A stretch of DNA of 44,118 nucleotides from Acidobacteria bacterium Ga0077522 (GCA_001464065.1 LNDN01000086.1:1-44118); one strand, 5' to 3'. Shown: positions 1 through 10,254, numbered from the stretch's first letter. Translations and numbers: made by a program. The notes: generated by a model not told the origin, from the letters alone.

Positions 1-275
1 GTCGACGCAGCATCAGCAATTCAGAATTCAAGGTTCAGAATGAAGCTCAGCTCGAGCATCGCCATGCTCCGCGCGGGGCGGGCTCCGTCCGTCGACGTTC
101 AAGGGCCGCCGTGGCGGGCGTCGAGGCCACGTCAGCAATTCAGAATTCACAGTTCAGAATGAAGCGCAGCTCGAGCATCGCCACGCTCGACGCGGGGCAG
201 GCTCCGCATGTCGACGTTCAAGGTTCGCAGGGGCGCGCGACTCGAGGCCGCGTCAGCAATTCAGAATTCACACGT
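1..275. repeat. Tandem repeat, about 120-bp unit, 2.3 copies
   Basis: The 18-mer tcagcaattcagaattca recurs at 13, 132 and 253, giving a period of 119-121 bp. Copies 1 and 2 also share the downstream sequence (ttcagaatgaag, ctcgagcatcgcca, gtcgacgttcaagg), while copy 3 breaks off after about 20 bp. Open frames across the stretch are translations of the repeat and show no recognisable protein. I see no gene between 1 and 476. Confidence 0.85.
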
Positions 276-304
276 TGCTGGGCCAACCGGGCCATCGGAG
301 TTCC

Positions 305-480
305 AATGTCGGCGCAGGGAGCCCGAATTGCGCGACAGAGCCGTCCAGGTGGGCCTCGCGCTTCATTCTGAATTCTGAATGTCGGCGCGGCGTGCCTGAA
401 TTGCTCGGCAGAGCCGTCCACGCGGGTCCCGCGCTTCATTCTGAATTCTGAATGTCGGCGCAGCGTGCCTGAATTGCTAC
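305..480. repeat. Tandem repeat, 73-bp unit, 2.4 copies
   Basis: The sequence aatgtcggcgc recurs at 305, 378 and 451, exactly 73 bp apart. Each full unit ends with cattctgaattctg, which is the opposite orientation of the attcagaattc core of the neighbouring 120-bp repeat. The last, partial copy runs into the 3' end of the heptose adenylyltransferase gene and contains its stop codon. Confidence 0.85.
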
Positions 481-968
481 TGTCGGATCTTCCCGATGAT
501 CCCCGTCGTGGAGTGCCCGACTTCGGTGGGCACGCGGACGACGCGACCACCGCGGGCCCAGACCGTGTCCCGCCCGACGATCTGATCGAGCGGCCAATCG
601 GCCCCCTTCACCAGCACGTCCGGTTGCACGGCCGCGATCAGCGCGGCGGGAGTGGGTTCATCGAAGAGGGTGACCAGGTCGACCGCGGTGAGGCCGGCGA
701 GGAGCTCGGCCCGATCGTCGGCCGGGTGCACGGGTCTGTCCGGCCCCTTGGCGGCCCGGACGGTGTCGTCGGTATTGACCGCCACGACGAGGTGGTCGCC
801 TTCGGCCCGGGCCGCCTGGAGGTAGCGGAGGTGGCCGACGTGCAGCAGGTCGAAGACCCCGTTGGTGAAGACGACGGTGCGCCCCTCGGCCTGCCACGCG
901 CGCACCTGCGCGACACACGCCTCACGCGAGACGACCCGCACCCGCTCGCCCTCAGGCCTGCGGCTCAT
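477..968 (-). CDS. rfaE2: D-glycero-beta-D-manno-heptose 1-phosphate adenylyltransferase
   Basis: This 163-residue single-domain protein should transfer AMP from ATP to heptose 1-phosphate, giving ADP-heptose for lipopolysaccharide core or related glycans in the cytosol. The nucleotidyltransferase signature TNGVFDLLHVGHLRYL is at about residues 35-50, with the HxGH motif at 43-46, and STTGIIGKI near the C-terminus matches the family's second nucleotide-binding motif. It corresponds to the C-terminal half of E. coli HldE, so the kinase half (RfaE1) must be encoded elsewhere. The ATG start lies inside the end of the upstream wzt gene (17-bp overlap), which supports co-translation with the Wzm/Wzt exporter genes. 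Its stop sits inside a 73-bp tandem repeat. Function is clear from motifs; the actual glycan is not. Confidence 0.93.
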   Translation of the reverse strand: MSRRPEGERVRVVSREACVAQVRAWQAEGRTVVFTNGVFDLLHVGHLRYLQAARAEGDHLVVAVNTDDTVRAAKGPDRPVHPADDRAELLAGLTAVDLVTLFDEPTPAALIAAVQPDVLVKGADWPLDQIVGRDTVWARGGRVVRVPTEVGHSTTGIIGKIRQ

Positions 969-2376
969 CGTCCTTCATGTGCGGCCGCCAGCCCTCGGGG
1001 CCCTGCAACTGCACGAGACGCACCGACGAACTGAACGACCAGCGATGGCGTGGCCGGAAGAAGCCGACGTCCTTGATCGGCGACTTGACGCGGAAGGTGT
1101 ACAGCTGCCGGTGGTAGTCGTACGGAAAGCCGTCCAGCTTGTGCACCGCCAGATCGAGCTTGTACGTCCCTTCGGTGAGCGCCAGGTCGTCGATGACGAA
1201 TCGCGCCTCGCCGGTGCCGCTGATCTCCTGCGCCGACATCTCCTCGATGTTGGTGTTCGTGCCGTAGATGCAGACGCCATCGGCGTTGAAGAGGCCGATG
1301 CCGAACACGAAATCCTTCACCGGCGACTTCGCCGCCAGCTGCAGCCGGATGGTCATCGGCTCGCCGGAGTGGAAGACGTGGCCGGGCTCGCCCTGCGGAT
1401 CCAGCAGGTCGACCTTCGTGATCTCGATGTCGCCCGATCCCCAGCGCCCCGCCTCGGCCTTGAACATGTCAGCCGGCGCTTCCACGTTGCCGGCGGTGAC
1501 GCCATCCTCGGGCACACCGGCGTCGTGGCTGGGCACGGAGCTGCCAGCGCCGAGGTCGACCCGCTCGCGGGCCCGGGCGTCCTGCGAGGCGAGGAACGCC
1601 TCCTCGCTCTCCTCGACCTCGGTGACGTAGGCGTCGATGACGCGCTTGGGCACGCCGACGGCCTTGACCTTGCCCTTGTCGAGCCAGAGCGCCTCGTCAC
1701 AGAACCGCTCGACGAGGCCGAGCGAATGCGTCACGAGCAGGATCGTCTTGCCGCGGCGGCGGAACTCCGCGAACTTGTCGAGGCACTTGTGGGCGAAGCC
1801 CTCGTCGCCGACGGCCAGGACCTCGTCCACCAGCAACACGTCGGGATCGACGTGGACGGCGACGGCGAACCCGAGGCGCATGTACATGCCCGACGAGTAG
1901 GTCTTGACCGGGGCGTCGATGAACGGCGCCAGCTCCGCGAACTCGACGATCTCGTCGAAGCGCCGCTCGATCTCGGCCTTGGACAGGCCGAGCATGATGC
2001 CGTTGATGAAGACGTTCTCGCGGCCGGAGATTTCGGGGTGGAACCCGGCGCCGAGCTCGATCAAGGCGGAGATCCGGCCGTTCACCGTGATCTTGCCCGT
2101 CGTCGGCTTGGCAATGCCGGCGACGCACTTGAGCAGCGTGCTCTTGCCGCTGCCGTTGCGCCCGATGATGCCGTAGGTGCGCCCGGCCTGGACGTCGAAG
2201 GAGACGCCGTCGAGGGCCCGGAAGGTCTCGTCCGGCTTCAGGTCGCGCACCAGGCTGCCACTCAGGATGGCGCTCTTGAGCGTCGCGAACTGCCGCTTGT
2301 GGGCGAACCGGCGATAGATCTTCGAGACGTTGTCGGCGTGGATGGCGAGCGATGAGGTCGTGGTCGAGGCGGGCAT
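952..2376 (-). CDS. wzt: ABC transporter ATP-binding protein, Wzt type (polysaccharide export)
   Basis: This is a 474-residue ATPase of the polysaccharide-export ABC family. The nucleotide-binding domain covers about residues 10-250: Walker A GRNGSGKST (72-80), signature YSSGMYMRLGFA, and Walker B DVLLVDEVLAVGD. After a variable linker there is a C-terminal domain of about 150 residues (from roughly residue 310, with FHSGEPMTIRLQL and VFGIGLFNADGVCIYGTNT) typical of Wzt proteins that recognise the end of the exported O-polysaccharide. The open frame extends far upstream, but I chose the ATG at 2376 because it lies 5 bp after the permease stop and gives a normal ABC N-terminus. It should pair with the permease encoded immediately upstream. 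Confidence 0.93.
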   Translation of the reverse strand: MPASTTTSSLAIHADNVSKIYRRFAHKRQFATLKSAILSGSLVRDLKPDETFRALDGVSFDVQAGRTYGIIGRNGSGKSTLLKCVAGIAKPTTGKITVNGRISALIELGAGFHPEISGRENVFINGIMLGLSKAEIERRFDEIVEFAELAPFIDAPVKTYSSGMYMRLGFAVAVHVDPDVLLVDEVLAVGDEGFAHKCLDKFAEFRRRGKTILLVTHSLGLVERFCDEALWLDKGKVKAVGVPKRVIDAYVTEVEESEEAFLASQDARARERVDLGAGSSVPSHDAGVPEDGVTAGNVEAPADMFKAEAGRWGSGDIEITKVDLLDPQGEPGHVFHSGEPMTIRLQLAAKSPVKDFVFGIGLFNADGVCIYGTNTNIEEMSAQEISGTGEARFVIDDLALTEGTYKLDLAVHKLDGFPYDYHRQLYTFRVKSPIKDVGFFRPRHRWSFSSSVRLVQLQGPEGWRPHMKDDEPQA

Positions 2377-2381
2377 GGCGC

Positions 2382-3179
2382 TCACACCTCCTCGGCGAAC
2401 GAGTCGCGCAGGCGATCGAAGAGGAAGTAGCCGAGGAGGAACAGCAGGACCGAGGCGACGAAGATCGCCAGCAGCCACTTCCAGTGGCCGAAGGGCCCCT
2501 CGTAGAACAGGATCTCCTGATAGGACACGGCGAAGTGCGAGAACGGATTGGCGTTCAGCACGGCCTTGCTGATCGTGCCCGGCGCCAGGTGCATCGGATA
2601 GATGATCGGCGTGGCGAAGAACCAGAGCGTCAGGAGGTTGCTCAGGATGTCCTTGATGTCGCGGAAGTGCACCGTCAGCGCCGCCAGCAGCAGGCTCAGG
2701 CCGAGCGTGAACAGCAACTGCACGGCCACGACGACCGGAAACCAGAGCACCTCGACGAAGCTGATCGTCGGACGGAACCAGATCAGGAAGGCCAGCAGGA
2801 TCGGCAGTCCGAAGAAGAAGTGCATCATGTTCGACAGCACGGCGACGATCGGCAGGATCTCGGCCGGGAACAGCACCTTCTTGATCAGGTTGCCGCCGGC
2901 CATGAGACTGTTGGCGGCCTCGGTCAGCGACGACGAGAACCAGGTCCACGGCAGGATGCCGCAGAACAGGAACAGCGCGTACGGCTCGATCTCCGGCGGA
3001 TGCGTGCCTGGCAGCACCACCGTGAAGACGAACGAGTAGACGACCAGCAGCAGCAGCGGGTTGATGAACGACCAGAAGAAGCCGAGGACGCTGCCGCGGT
3101 AGCGTGCCTTGAGCTCGCGCGTGACGAGACTCTGGATCAGCGCACGGTACCGCACCAGCTGACGCAGGTTATGGAACAT
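2382..3179 (-). CDS. wzm: ABC-2 type polysaccharide export permease (Wzm type)
   Basis: This 265-residue integral membrane protein is the channel partner of the adjacent Wzt ATPase, moving lipid-linked polysaccharide across the inner membrane. The cytosolic N-terminal coupling segment (LVTRELKARYRGSVLGFFW, about residues 17-35) is characteristic of the family. It is followed by about six hydrophobic segments (for example near 40-58, 108-130, 140-165, 170-190 and the last at about 230-250). The gene starts inside the end of the phosphatase gene (11-bp overlap) and its stop is 5 bp before wzt, so the genes read as one transcript. The polysaccharide it exports cannot be told from this window because no glycosyltransferases are present. 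Confidence 0.92.
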   Translation of the reverse strand: MFHNLRQLVRYRALIQSLVTRELKARYRGSVLGFFWSFINPLLLLVVYSFVFTVVLPGTHPPEIEPYALFLFCGILPWTWFSSSLTEAANSLMAGGNLIKKVLFPAEILPIVAVLSNMMHFFFGLPILLAFLIWFRPTISFVEVLWFPVVVAVQLLFTLGLSLLLAALTVHFRDIKDILSNLLTLWFFATPIIYPMHLAPGTISKAVLNANPFSHFAVSYQEILFYEGPFGHWKWLLAIFVASVLLFLLGYFLFDRLRDSFAEEV

Positions 3180-3915
3180 CGATCTCCAGGATCAGCGTGG
3201 TGATGTTGTCGGGCCCGCCGGCGTCGTTGGCGTCGTCGATCAGCTGCTGACAGGTCAGCTCGAGATTGGCCACGGTGTCGAGTACCACGCCGATGCGGTC
3301 GTCGCCAATCACGCCGTGCAACCCGTCGGACGAGATGAGCAGGCGGTCACCGTGCTGCAGCGTCAGCGGCGAGAGCTCGACCTGTGGCGGGTCGGACGCC
3401 GACAGCGCGCGGGTGACGACGTTGCGCCAGGGGTGCTGGCGCGCTTCGATCGGCGAGAGCAGGCCCATCGTGACCTGCTCGGCGACCCACGAGTGATCGT
3501 GGGTCAGTTGCTGGAGCAGATGGTCGCGCCAGAGGTAGATGCGGCTGTCGCCGACGTGGCCGATGGCGCTGGACTCGGCGGAGATGAGCAGCGCCGAGGC
3601 GGTGGTGGCCATGCCGCGCAGGCGCGGGTTGCGCGCCGTCTGCTCGGAGATGGCCTGGCTGGCGCGTTCGAAACCCACCTGGAGGCGGCGCTCGGCCAGC
3701 GTGCACTGACGACTGTCCGGCGGCACGGCATCGCCGGCGGCGACGGCCGCCTCGATGGTGTCGACGGCCAGGCGCGACGCGATCTCGCCGGCGACGTGGC
3801 CGCCCATGCCGTCGGCCACCACGAACAGGCCGAGGTCAGGCCGGGAGCAGAACGCGTCCTCGTTGGAGGCGCGTCGCCGACCCGGGTGCGTTGCGGCGGC
3901 CCAGCGCACACGCAT
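3169..3915 (-). CDS. PP2C-family serine/threonine protein phosphatase
   Basis: This 248-residue cytosolic metal-dependent phosphatase (PPM/PP2C, Stp1/PrpC-like) removes phosphate from Ser/Thr residues, usually opposing Hanks-type kinases. Metal-binding and core motifs are in order: RRASNEDAF (about 14-22), VVADGMGGHVAGEIAS (about 32-47), GHVGDSRIYLWRDHLLQQLTHDHSWV in the middle, SSDGLHGV (about 195-202) and GGPDNITTLILEI at the end. The Asp residues in ADGMGG, SDG and PDN are the expected ligands. No membrane or sensory domain is present. The stop overlaps the start of the exporter permease by 11 bp, and the ATP synthase epsilon gene ends 53 bp upstream. No partner kinase gene is visible in the window. 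Confidence 0.93.
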   Translation of the reverse strand: MRVRWAAATHPGRRRASNEDAFCSRPDLGLFVVADGMGGHVAGEIASRLAVDTIEAAVAAGDAVPPDSRQCTLAERRLQVGFERASQAISEQTARNPRLRGMATTASALLISAESSAIGHVGDSRIYLWRDHLLQQLTHDHSWVAEQVTMGLLSPIEARQHPWRNVVTRALSASDPPQVELSPLTLQHGDRLLISSDGLHGVIGDDRIGVVLDTVANLELTCQQLIDDANDAGGPDNITTLILEIDVP

Positions 3916-3968
3916 GGTGGCTCAGGCCCTCTGGCACGCCGGGACGGGCAGGGGCGAGGCGGCGATGG

Positions 3969-4382
3969 TCATTTGCCCCGGGCGCGTGACGCCACCTGGA
4001 GGCGGAGGACGGCCTTGTCGAGCGCCGTGCGCGCGCGATCGTAGTCGAGGTCGGCTTCGGTGCGCGCCAGGCGTTCCTCGGCGCGCGTGCGGGCCGCCTC
4101 GGCCCGCGCGACGTCGATGTCCTCGGCGCGCTCGGCCATCTGCGCGAGCACGGTGACGGCGTCGGGCAGCACCTCGGCGAAGCCGAAGGCGATCGCCAGC
4201 ACCTGCGTGTCCGTGCCGGACCGGTAGGTGAGGCGCCCGACGGTGAGGGTGGCGAGCATCGGGGTGTGCCCAGGCAGCACCCCGAAGTATCCCTCGCTGC
4301 CCGGCAGCTCGACGTCGTCGACCTGGACGCGCACGAGTTCGCGTTCCGGCGTGACGATGCTGAGCGTGAGCTGGCTGGCCAT
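3969..4382 (-). CDS. atpC: F-type ATP synthase epsilon subunit
   Basis: This 137-residue protein is the rotor-stalk subunit that links gamma to the c-ring and can inhibit ATP hydrolysis. The N-terminal beta-sandwich contains LTLSIVTPERELV (5-17), VELPGSEGYFGVLPGHTPML (about 24-43) and the family pattern around AIAFGFAEVLPDAVTVLA. The C-terminal helical hairpin (about 85-137) is rich in Ala, Glu and Arg. It is the last gene of the atp operon, 18 bp after atpD. Length is normal for bacterial epsilon subunits. Confidence 0.96.
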   Translation of the reverse strand: MASQLTLSIVTPERELVRVQVDDVELPGSEGYFGVLPGHTPMLATLTVGRLTYRSGTDTQVLAIAFGFAEVLPDAVTVLAQMAERAEDIDVARAEAARTRAEERLARTEADLDYDRARTALDKAVLRLQVASRARGK

Positions 4383-4400
4383 CGATTCGTTGCCTTCCGC

Positions 4401-5921
<1,521 letters not shown>

Positions 5922-5924
<3 letters not shown>

Positions 5925-6791
5925 CAGCGCCTGCGCGCCCGACACCACTTCGATGATTTCGCGCGTGATGGCGGCCTGACGCACCTTGTTCATGTACAGC
6001 GTCAGCTTGTCCACCATCTCCTGCGCGTTGCGCGTGGCCGCATCCATCGCGGTCATGCGCGCCGCCTGCTCGGCCGCCGCCGACTCGAGCAGCGCGCGGT
6101 ACACCTGGATCTCCACGTGCCTCGGCACGAGCGACGTGAGGATCTCCTGGGCGGACGGTTCGTACAGATAGTCCACCTGTGGCCCCGTCACGCCGCCGTT
6201 GTCCGGCGTCAGGCGCGGCAGCGGCAGCAACCGCTCGACCACCACCTTCTGCGACATCACCGACTTGAACTCGTTGTACAGCAGGTAGACCGAGCTGACC
6301 CGCCCCTCGGTGAACGCCTCGATGGCGGTCCGGGCGATGTCCTGCGCGTGCGCGTACTTGACGTGCTGGAAGATGTTGACGACTTCGTAGCGCACGTCGA
6401 CGTTGCGACGCATGAAGAAGTCGCGGCCCTTGCGGCCGACCAGCGCCATCGCGACGTCGCGATCGGTGGACTCCTGCCGGAACGTCGACGCCTGCTTGAT
6501 GATGTTGCTGTTGAAGCTGCCGCACAGCCCGCGGTCGGCCGACACCACGATGAGCAGCGGCGGTGCCCCGGAGGACGTCGACTCGCTCAGCAGCGGATGG
6601 GCGTCGTGATCGACGCGCGCCGCCAGGCTGTTGAGCACGCGCAGCATCTGCTGGGCGTAGGGACGCGCGCCGATGACGCGGTCCTGCGCCCGGCGCAGCT
6701 TGCTCGCCGAGACCATCTTCATCGCCTTGGTGATCTGCTGCGTCGACTTGACGGCGCGGACCCGGCGACGGATGTCAATGAGGGAAGGCAT
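5922..6791 (-). CDS. atpG: F-type ATP synthase gamma subunit
   Basis: This 289-residue central-shaft subunit rotates inside the alpha3beta3 head. The N-terminal helix reads MPSLIDIRRRVRAVKSTQQI and continues with KAMKMVSASKLRRAQ, diagnostic of gamma. The C-terminal helix ends NKVRQAAITREIIEVVSGAQAL, matching the family's conserved end. The middle Rossmann-like part includes the typical SADRGLCGSFNSNI (about 84-97). Start and stop are unambiguous; atpA ends 3 bp upstream. Confidence 0.97.
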
Positions 6792-6794
6792 AGG

Positions 6795-8312
6795 CTAGCG
6801 GGTGCGCGCCAGGAAGTCCTTCGTGTACTCCTCGGTGGCATCGATGAGCTCGGCCTCGATCTCCTTCGAGATGTCCTTCTGCTCGGTGATGCCGGAGAGG
6901 ATGCCCGGACGCCGCGACTCGAGATAGCCGTAGAAACCGTCTTCCCACGCACCGACGTCGGGCAGCTCCACCTTGTCGAGGTAGCCGCGCGTCGCGACGA
7001 ACAGGATGGCGACCTGCTTGGCCACCGACAGCGGACGGTACTGCGGCTGCTTCAGCACTTCCACCAGACGCACGCCGCGATGCAACTGCTGCTGCGTCGT
7101 CTTGTCGAGGTCGCTGCCGAACTGCGCGAAGGCCGCGAGGGCGCGGTACTGCGCCAGGTCGAGTCGGAGCGATCCGGCCACCTTGCGCATGGCCTTGATC
7201 TGCGCCGAGCCGCCGACGCGCGACACCGAGTTGCCGACGTTGATGGCCGGACGCACGCCCTGGTGGAACAGGTCGCTCTCGAGGAAGATCTGGCCGTCGG
7301 TGATCGAGATGACGTTGGTCGGGATGTACGCCGACAGGTCGCCGGCCTGCGTCTCGATGATCGGCAGCGCGGTCAGCGATCCGCCGCCCATGCTGTCGTT
7401 CAGCTTCGCCGCGCGCTCGAGCAGGCGCGAGTGCAGGTAGAACACGTCGCCCGGGTACGCCTCGCGACCGGGAGGACGCCGCAGCAGCAACGAGATCTCG
7501 CGGTACGCCATCGCGTGCTTCGACAGGTCGTCGTAGATCACCAGGGCGTGACGACCGCTGTCGCGGAAGAACTCGCCCATCGTGCAGCCGGAGTACGGGC
7601 TGATGTACAGCATCGGCGCCGGGTCGGACGCGCCCGCCGCGACGACGATGGTGTAGCGCATCGCGTCGTTCTCTTCGAGCGTGCGCACGACCTGGGCGAT
7701 CGTCGACTGCTTCTGGCCAATCGCCACGTAGATGCAGATGACGCCGGTGTCCTTCTGGTTCAGGATGGCGTCGACCGCGACGGCGGTCTTGCCCGTCTGG
7801 CGGTCGCCGATCAGCAGCTCGCGCTGCCCACGGCCGATCGGCACCATGCCGTCGATGGCCTTGATGCCGGTCTGCAGCGGCTCGCGCACCGGCTGACGAT
7901 CGACGACGCCCGGCGCGATGCGCTCGATGGGCGACATCTGCGACGTCAGGATCGGGCCCTTGCCATCGACCGGCTGGCCGAGGGCATTGACGACGCGGCC
8001 GAGCAGTTCGTCGCCGACGGGCACCGAGATGATGCGGCCGGTGCGACGCGCCTGGTCGCCTTCGCGAATCAGCTTGTAGTCACCGAGGAGCACCGTGCCC
8101 ACCGAGTCCTCCTCGAGGTTCAGCGCGATGCCGAACACGCCGTGGGGGAACTCGATCATCTCGCCGGCCATGGCGCGCTCGACGCCCTGGAGGCGCGCGA
8201 TGCCGTCGCCGATGGACAGCACCGTGCCGACCTCGGCCACGTCCACCGTGGACTGGAGGCCGCCGATCTGCTCGCGGATGATGCGGGAGATGTCGTCTGC
8301 TTTGATGGTCAT
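6795..8312 (-). CDS. atpA: F-type ATP synthase alpha subunit
   Basis: This 505-residue protein is the non-catalytic nucleotide-binding subunit of F1. The P-loop GDRQTGKT is at 169-176, at the same position as in E. coli. Further family segments are [12 protein letters not shown] (33-44), [15 protein letters not shown] and [12 protein letters not shown]. The ATG at 8312 gives a normal N-terminus ([16 protein letters not shown]). It is followed at 3 bp by atpG and preceded by atpH across a 41-bp gap. Confidence 0.97.
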   Translation of the reverse strand: MTIKADDISRIIREQIGGLQSTVDVAEVGTVLSIGDGIARLQGVERAMAGEMIEFPHGVFGIALNLEEDSVGTVLLGDYKLIREGDQARRTGRIISVPVGDELLGRVVNALGQPVDGKGPILTSQMSPIERIAPGVVDRQPVREPLQTGIKAIDGMVPIGRGQRELLIGDRQTGKTAVAVDAILNQKDTGVICIYVAIGQKQSTIAQVVRTLEENDAMRYTIVVAAGASDPAPMLYISPYSGCTMGEFFRDSGRHALVIYDDLSKHAMAYREISLLLRRPPGREAYPGDVFYLHSRLLERAAKLNDSMGGGSLTALPIIETQAGDLSAYIPTNVISITDGQIFLESDLFHQGVRPAINVGNSVSRVGGSAQIKAMRKVAGSLRLDLAQYRALAAFAQFGSDLDKTTQQQLHRGVRLVEVLKQPQYRPLSVAKQVAILFVATRGYLDKVELPDVGAWEDGFYGYLESRRPGILSGITEQKDISKEIEAELIDATEEYTKDFLARTR

Positions 8313-8353
8313 GGTTCAGCGTTCGGTGTGAAAACCGCGGTACGCCCGAGGGG

Positions 8354-8896
8354 TCAGCCCTGCTGGACGAACTGCTCCTTGATGCGGGCGAGTTGCCGCG
8401 CGATGGTGCCGTCGTACACGACACTGCCGACGCGCGTGAGGGCACCACCGATGACGGCCGGATCGACGCGTGCCGAGAGGGTCACCTGCTGGCCCGTCGC
8501 CTGGGACAGGACCTCGCGCAGTTGGTCGATCTGCGCTGCGTCGAGCGCCACCGCGGTGGTCACCTCGGCATCGACGCGGCGCTCCTGCTTGTGTACCTGC
8601 GCCTTGAGCTCCTTCACGATGCCGGCCAGGCCGTCCATCTGATGACGCTCCGCGATCAGTTGCAGGGTGTGCCCCGCCGCCGGCCCGATGCCAAGCGCCG
8701 TGGACAACTGCCCGACGATGCCCCGCTTGGCGTCGCCGGTGACAAAGGGGGACAGCAGCGCCTTGCCGAGATCGGCGTGCTGCTCCACGAGCGCGGCGAA
8801 GGCGGTCAGGCCATCGAGCGTGAGGCGGGCCGTGCCGGCCTCCTGCGTCACCTCGTAGAGCGCGCGACCGGCGCGACGAGCATCCTGGGGCGTCAC
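8354..8896 (-). CDS. atpH: F-type ATP synthase delta subunit
   Basis: This 180-residue peripheral-stalk subunit joins the b subunits to the top of F1. It has an N-terminal helical domain (about 1-110, with RRAGRALYEV at the start and LLSPFVTGDAKRGIV in the middle) and a C-terminal part with the conserved VDPAVIGGALTRVGSVVYDG (about 145-164). The start is a GTG that overlaps the atpF stop as GTGA, giving translational coupling. The length is normal. Confidence 0.93.
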   Translation of the reverse strand: MTPQDARRAGRALYEVTQEAGTARLTLDGLTAFAALVEQHADLGKALLSPFVTGDAKRGIVGQLSTALGIGPAAGHTLQLIAERHQMDGLAGIVKELKAQVHKQERRVDAEVTTAVALDAAQIDQLREVLSQATGQQVTLSARVDPAVIGGALTRVGSVVYDGTIARQLARIKEQFVQQG

Positions 8897-9615
8897 TGGA
8901 CGTTCCTCATCTGGGCGGCGTACTGATCCACGAGCCCCGCCTGCTCGGCCGGGGTCAGCGTGGCCTTCAGGCGGGCCTCGGCGACACCCACGGCGAGCGT
9001 GGCGGCGTGCTCGCGCAGGTGCGCGCGCGCCTGGCGGGTCTGCGAGGCGATCTCGCGGCGGGCCTGCTCGACGAGGCGGTCGCGCTCGGCTTCCGCGGTG
9101 GCGCGGATGCGCGCACGCTCGGACTCGAGCTCCTCGCTGCCACGGCGACGAAGGGCATCGAGCTCGGCGGGCAGCGCGGCCAGCCTGGCTTCGATCTCGC
9201 CGAGGCGGGCGGTCGCGGTGGTGCGCATCTCGGCGGCATCCACGAGGTCCTTGCGAATCTGGGCATCGCGAGCGGCGAGGTGATCGGCAAAGGGCTTGCG
9301 GCCGAACCAGTACAGGACACCGGCGAGAATCGCGAAGTTGGCGATGCGGGCCAGCGTCACCCAGAGGCTTTCGCCGTGGGCCTCGCCATGCTCGCCGGCG
9401 GCGGCGCCATGCGCATCAGCCGCCGCGTGGTCGCCGGCCGGGGTTGCGGCGTGATCAGCGGCAGGCGCCGCATGATCGGCGGGCGGCGCCGGTGTGTCGT
9501 GTGCCGGCGTCTGCGCCGACGCCGTCGCCGGCTCGGCGTGTTGCGCCAGCGCGACCGGTGTGGCGATGGCGAGCATCCCCCCCACCAGACCCGCCGCGAC
9601 CATCCGTTGCCGCAT
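8893..9615 (-). CDS. atpF: ATP synthase b subunit with signal peptide and His-rich N-terminal arm
   Basis: This 240-residue protein (from the ATG at 9615) contains a normal b-type module at its C-terminal side: a membrane segment LARIANFAILAGVLYWFGRK followed by a long charged coiled coil ending in ARLKATLTPAEQAGLVDQY. What is unusual is the N-terminus: a classic signal peptide (MRQRMVAAGLVGGMLAIATP with an ALA-Q cleavage site) and then about 60 residues rich in Ala, Pro, His and Asp before the membrane segment. This predicts an exported arm on the outer side of the membrane. I prefer the ATG at 9615 because GGGGGAG lies 6 nt upstream of it. An ATG at 9654 overlapping the previous stop (TGATG) would add 13 residues. 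It ends in a GTGA overlap with atpH. Confidence 0.88.
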   Translation of the reverse strand: MRQRMVAAGLVGGMLAIATPVALAQHAEPATASAQTPAHDTPAPPADHAAPAADHAATPAGDHAAADAHGAAAGEHGEAHGESLWVTLARIANFAILAGVLYWFGRKPFADHLAARDAQIRKDLVDAAEMRTTATARLGEIEARLAALPAELDALRRRGSEELESERARIRATAEAERDRLVEQARREIASQTRQARAHLREHAATLAVGVAEARLKATLTPAEQAGLVDQYAAQMRNVQ

Positions 9616-9653
9616 CCTGCGCTCCCCCATCTCCCTCTTCGTCATCGTCGACA

Positions 9654-10076
9654 TCAACGCGTCCGGCCGGCGAGGCGATCGGCCAGCTGGTGACCGAGGT
9701 GCTGGGCGTCCTGCTCGAGCTGACCGCGGGCCTGCGCCGTGTCGGCCGCGAGCGTCAGGCGCGCCTGCTCGAGTTCGCGGTCGGCCTGCGCGCGGGCGTC
9801 GGCGACCATGGCTGCCCGCTCGTCCTGGCCGGTCTTGCGCATGTCGTCGAGCTCGCGGTAGAAGGCAGCACGGGCGGCGGTCGTCTTCGCGTCGAACTCC
9901 TCGCTGGCACGGCGCGCCTCGGCCGCACTGCGCTCCGCGAGCGCACGCGCCGACTGCACCGCATCCTCACGCGCATGGATCACGCGAAGGAGTGGCTTGA
10001 AGAACAACTGCTGCAGGATGGCCGTGAGCAGCAGTACGAGCGCGATGACCCACAGGACCGACAGGTCCGGTAACAC
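9654..10076 (-). CDS. F-type ATP synthase b' (second b) subunit
   Basis: This 140-residue stator subunit has one N-terminal membrane helix (LSVLWVIALVLLLTAILQQL, about residues 5-24) followed by FFKPLLRVIHARED and a continuous Ala/Arg/Glu-rich coiled coil to the end. Two different b-type genes side by side (this and atpF) imply a heterodimeric b/b' stalk. I chose the GTG at 10076 because the family usually begins within a few residues of PDLSVLW and GGAGG lies 4 nt upstream. A TTG at 10127 in the same frame would add 17 residues without family similarity. It is the first gene of the atp operon; no a or c subunit gene precedes it. Confidence 0.88.
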   Translation of the reverse strand: MLPDLSVLWVIALVLLLTAILQQLFFKPLLRVIHAREDAVQSARALAERSAAEARRASEEFDAKTTAARAAFYRELDDMRKTGQDERAAMVADARAQADRELEQARLTLAADTAQARGQLEQDAQHLGHQLADRLAGRTR

Positions 10077-10171
10077 GGTGCCTCCGGGAGTAACCAACAA
10101 GGACGGGGCGCACCCCGCCGCAGGCAAGACACGGGCACAGGGGCAAATCGGCGTGCCCGCCGAAACACTGA

Positions 10172-10177
10172 TTTATA
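10172..10177 (-). promoter_or_regulatory. Probable -10 element of the atp operon promoter
   Basis: On the minus strand TATAAA occurs in an AT-rich island (GGTATAAATC) that stands out from the GC-rich surroundings, about 95 nt upstream of the b' start. No good -35 hexamer is seen at 17 bp. It lies between selD and the first atp gene, which suggests atp transcription starts here and not only in the upstream par-selD unit. Confidence 0.5.
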
Positions 10178-10254
10178 CCACTATTTGCAAAATCGGTGCA
10201 ATACGGTGCGCCTCTGCGTCGTATCTGCGGGCCGCGTGCTCGGGCGCGGACGCG

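Noticed and set aside
1-480. CRISPR array
   Set aside because: The repeats are 73-120 bp with no separate spacers of uniform size, and no cas gene is near.
862-2355. A 497-codon plus-strand frame opposite wzt
   Set aside because: It is antisense to the Wzt gene and has shadow-like composition with no motifs.
2377-2949. N-terminal 191-codon extension of wzt
   Set aside because: It runs through the permease gene in another frame. The family N-terminus starts at 2376.
10077-10254. tRNA or other structured RNA gene between selD and the atp operon
   Set aside because: I could not build a cloverleaf or known RNA motif. Only promoter-like AT-rich DNA and a short GC hairpin are visible.
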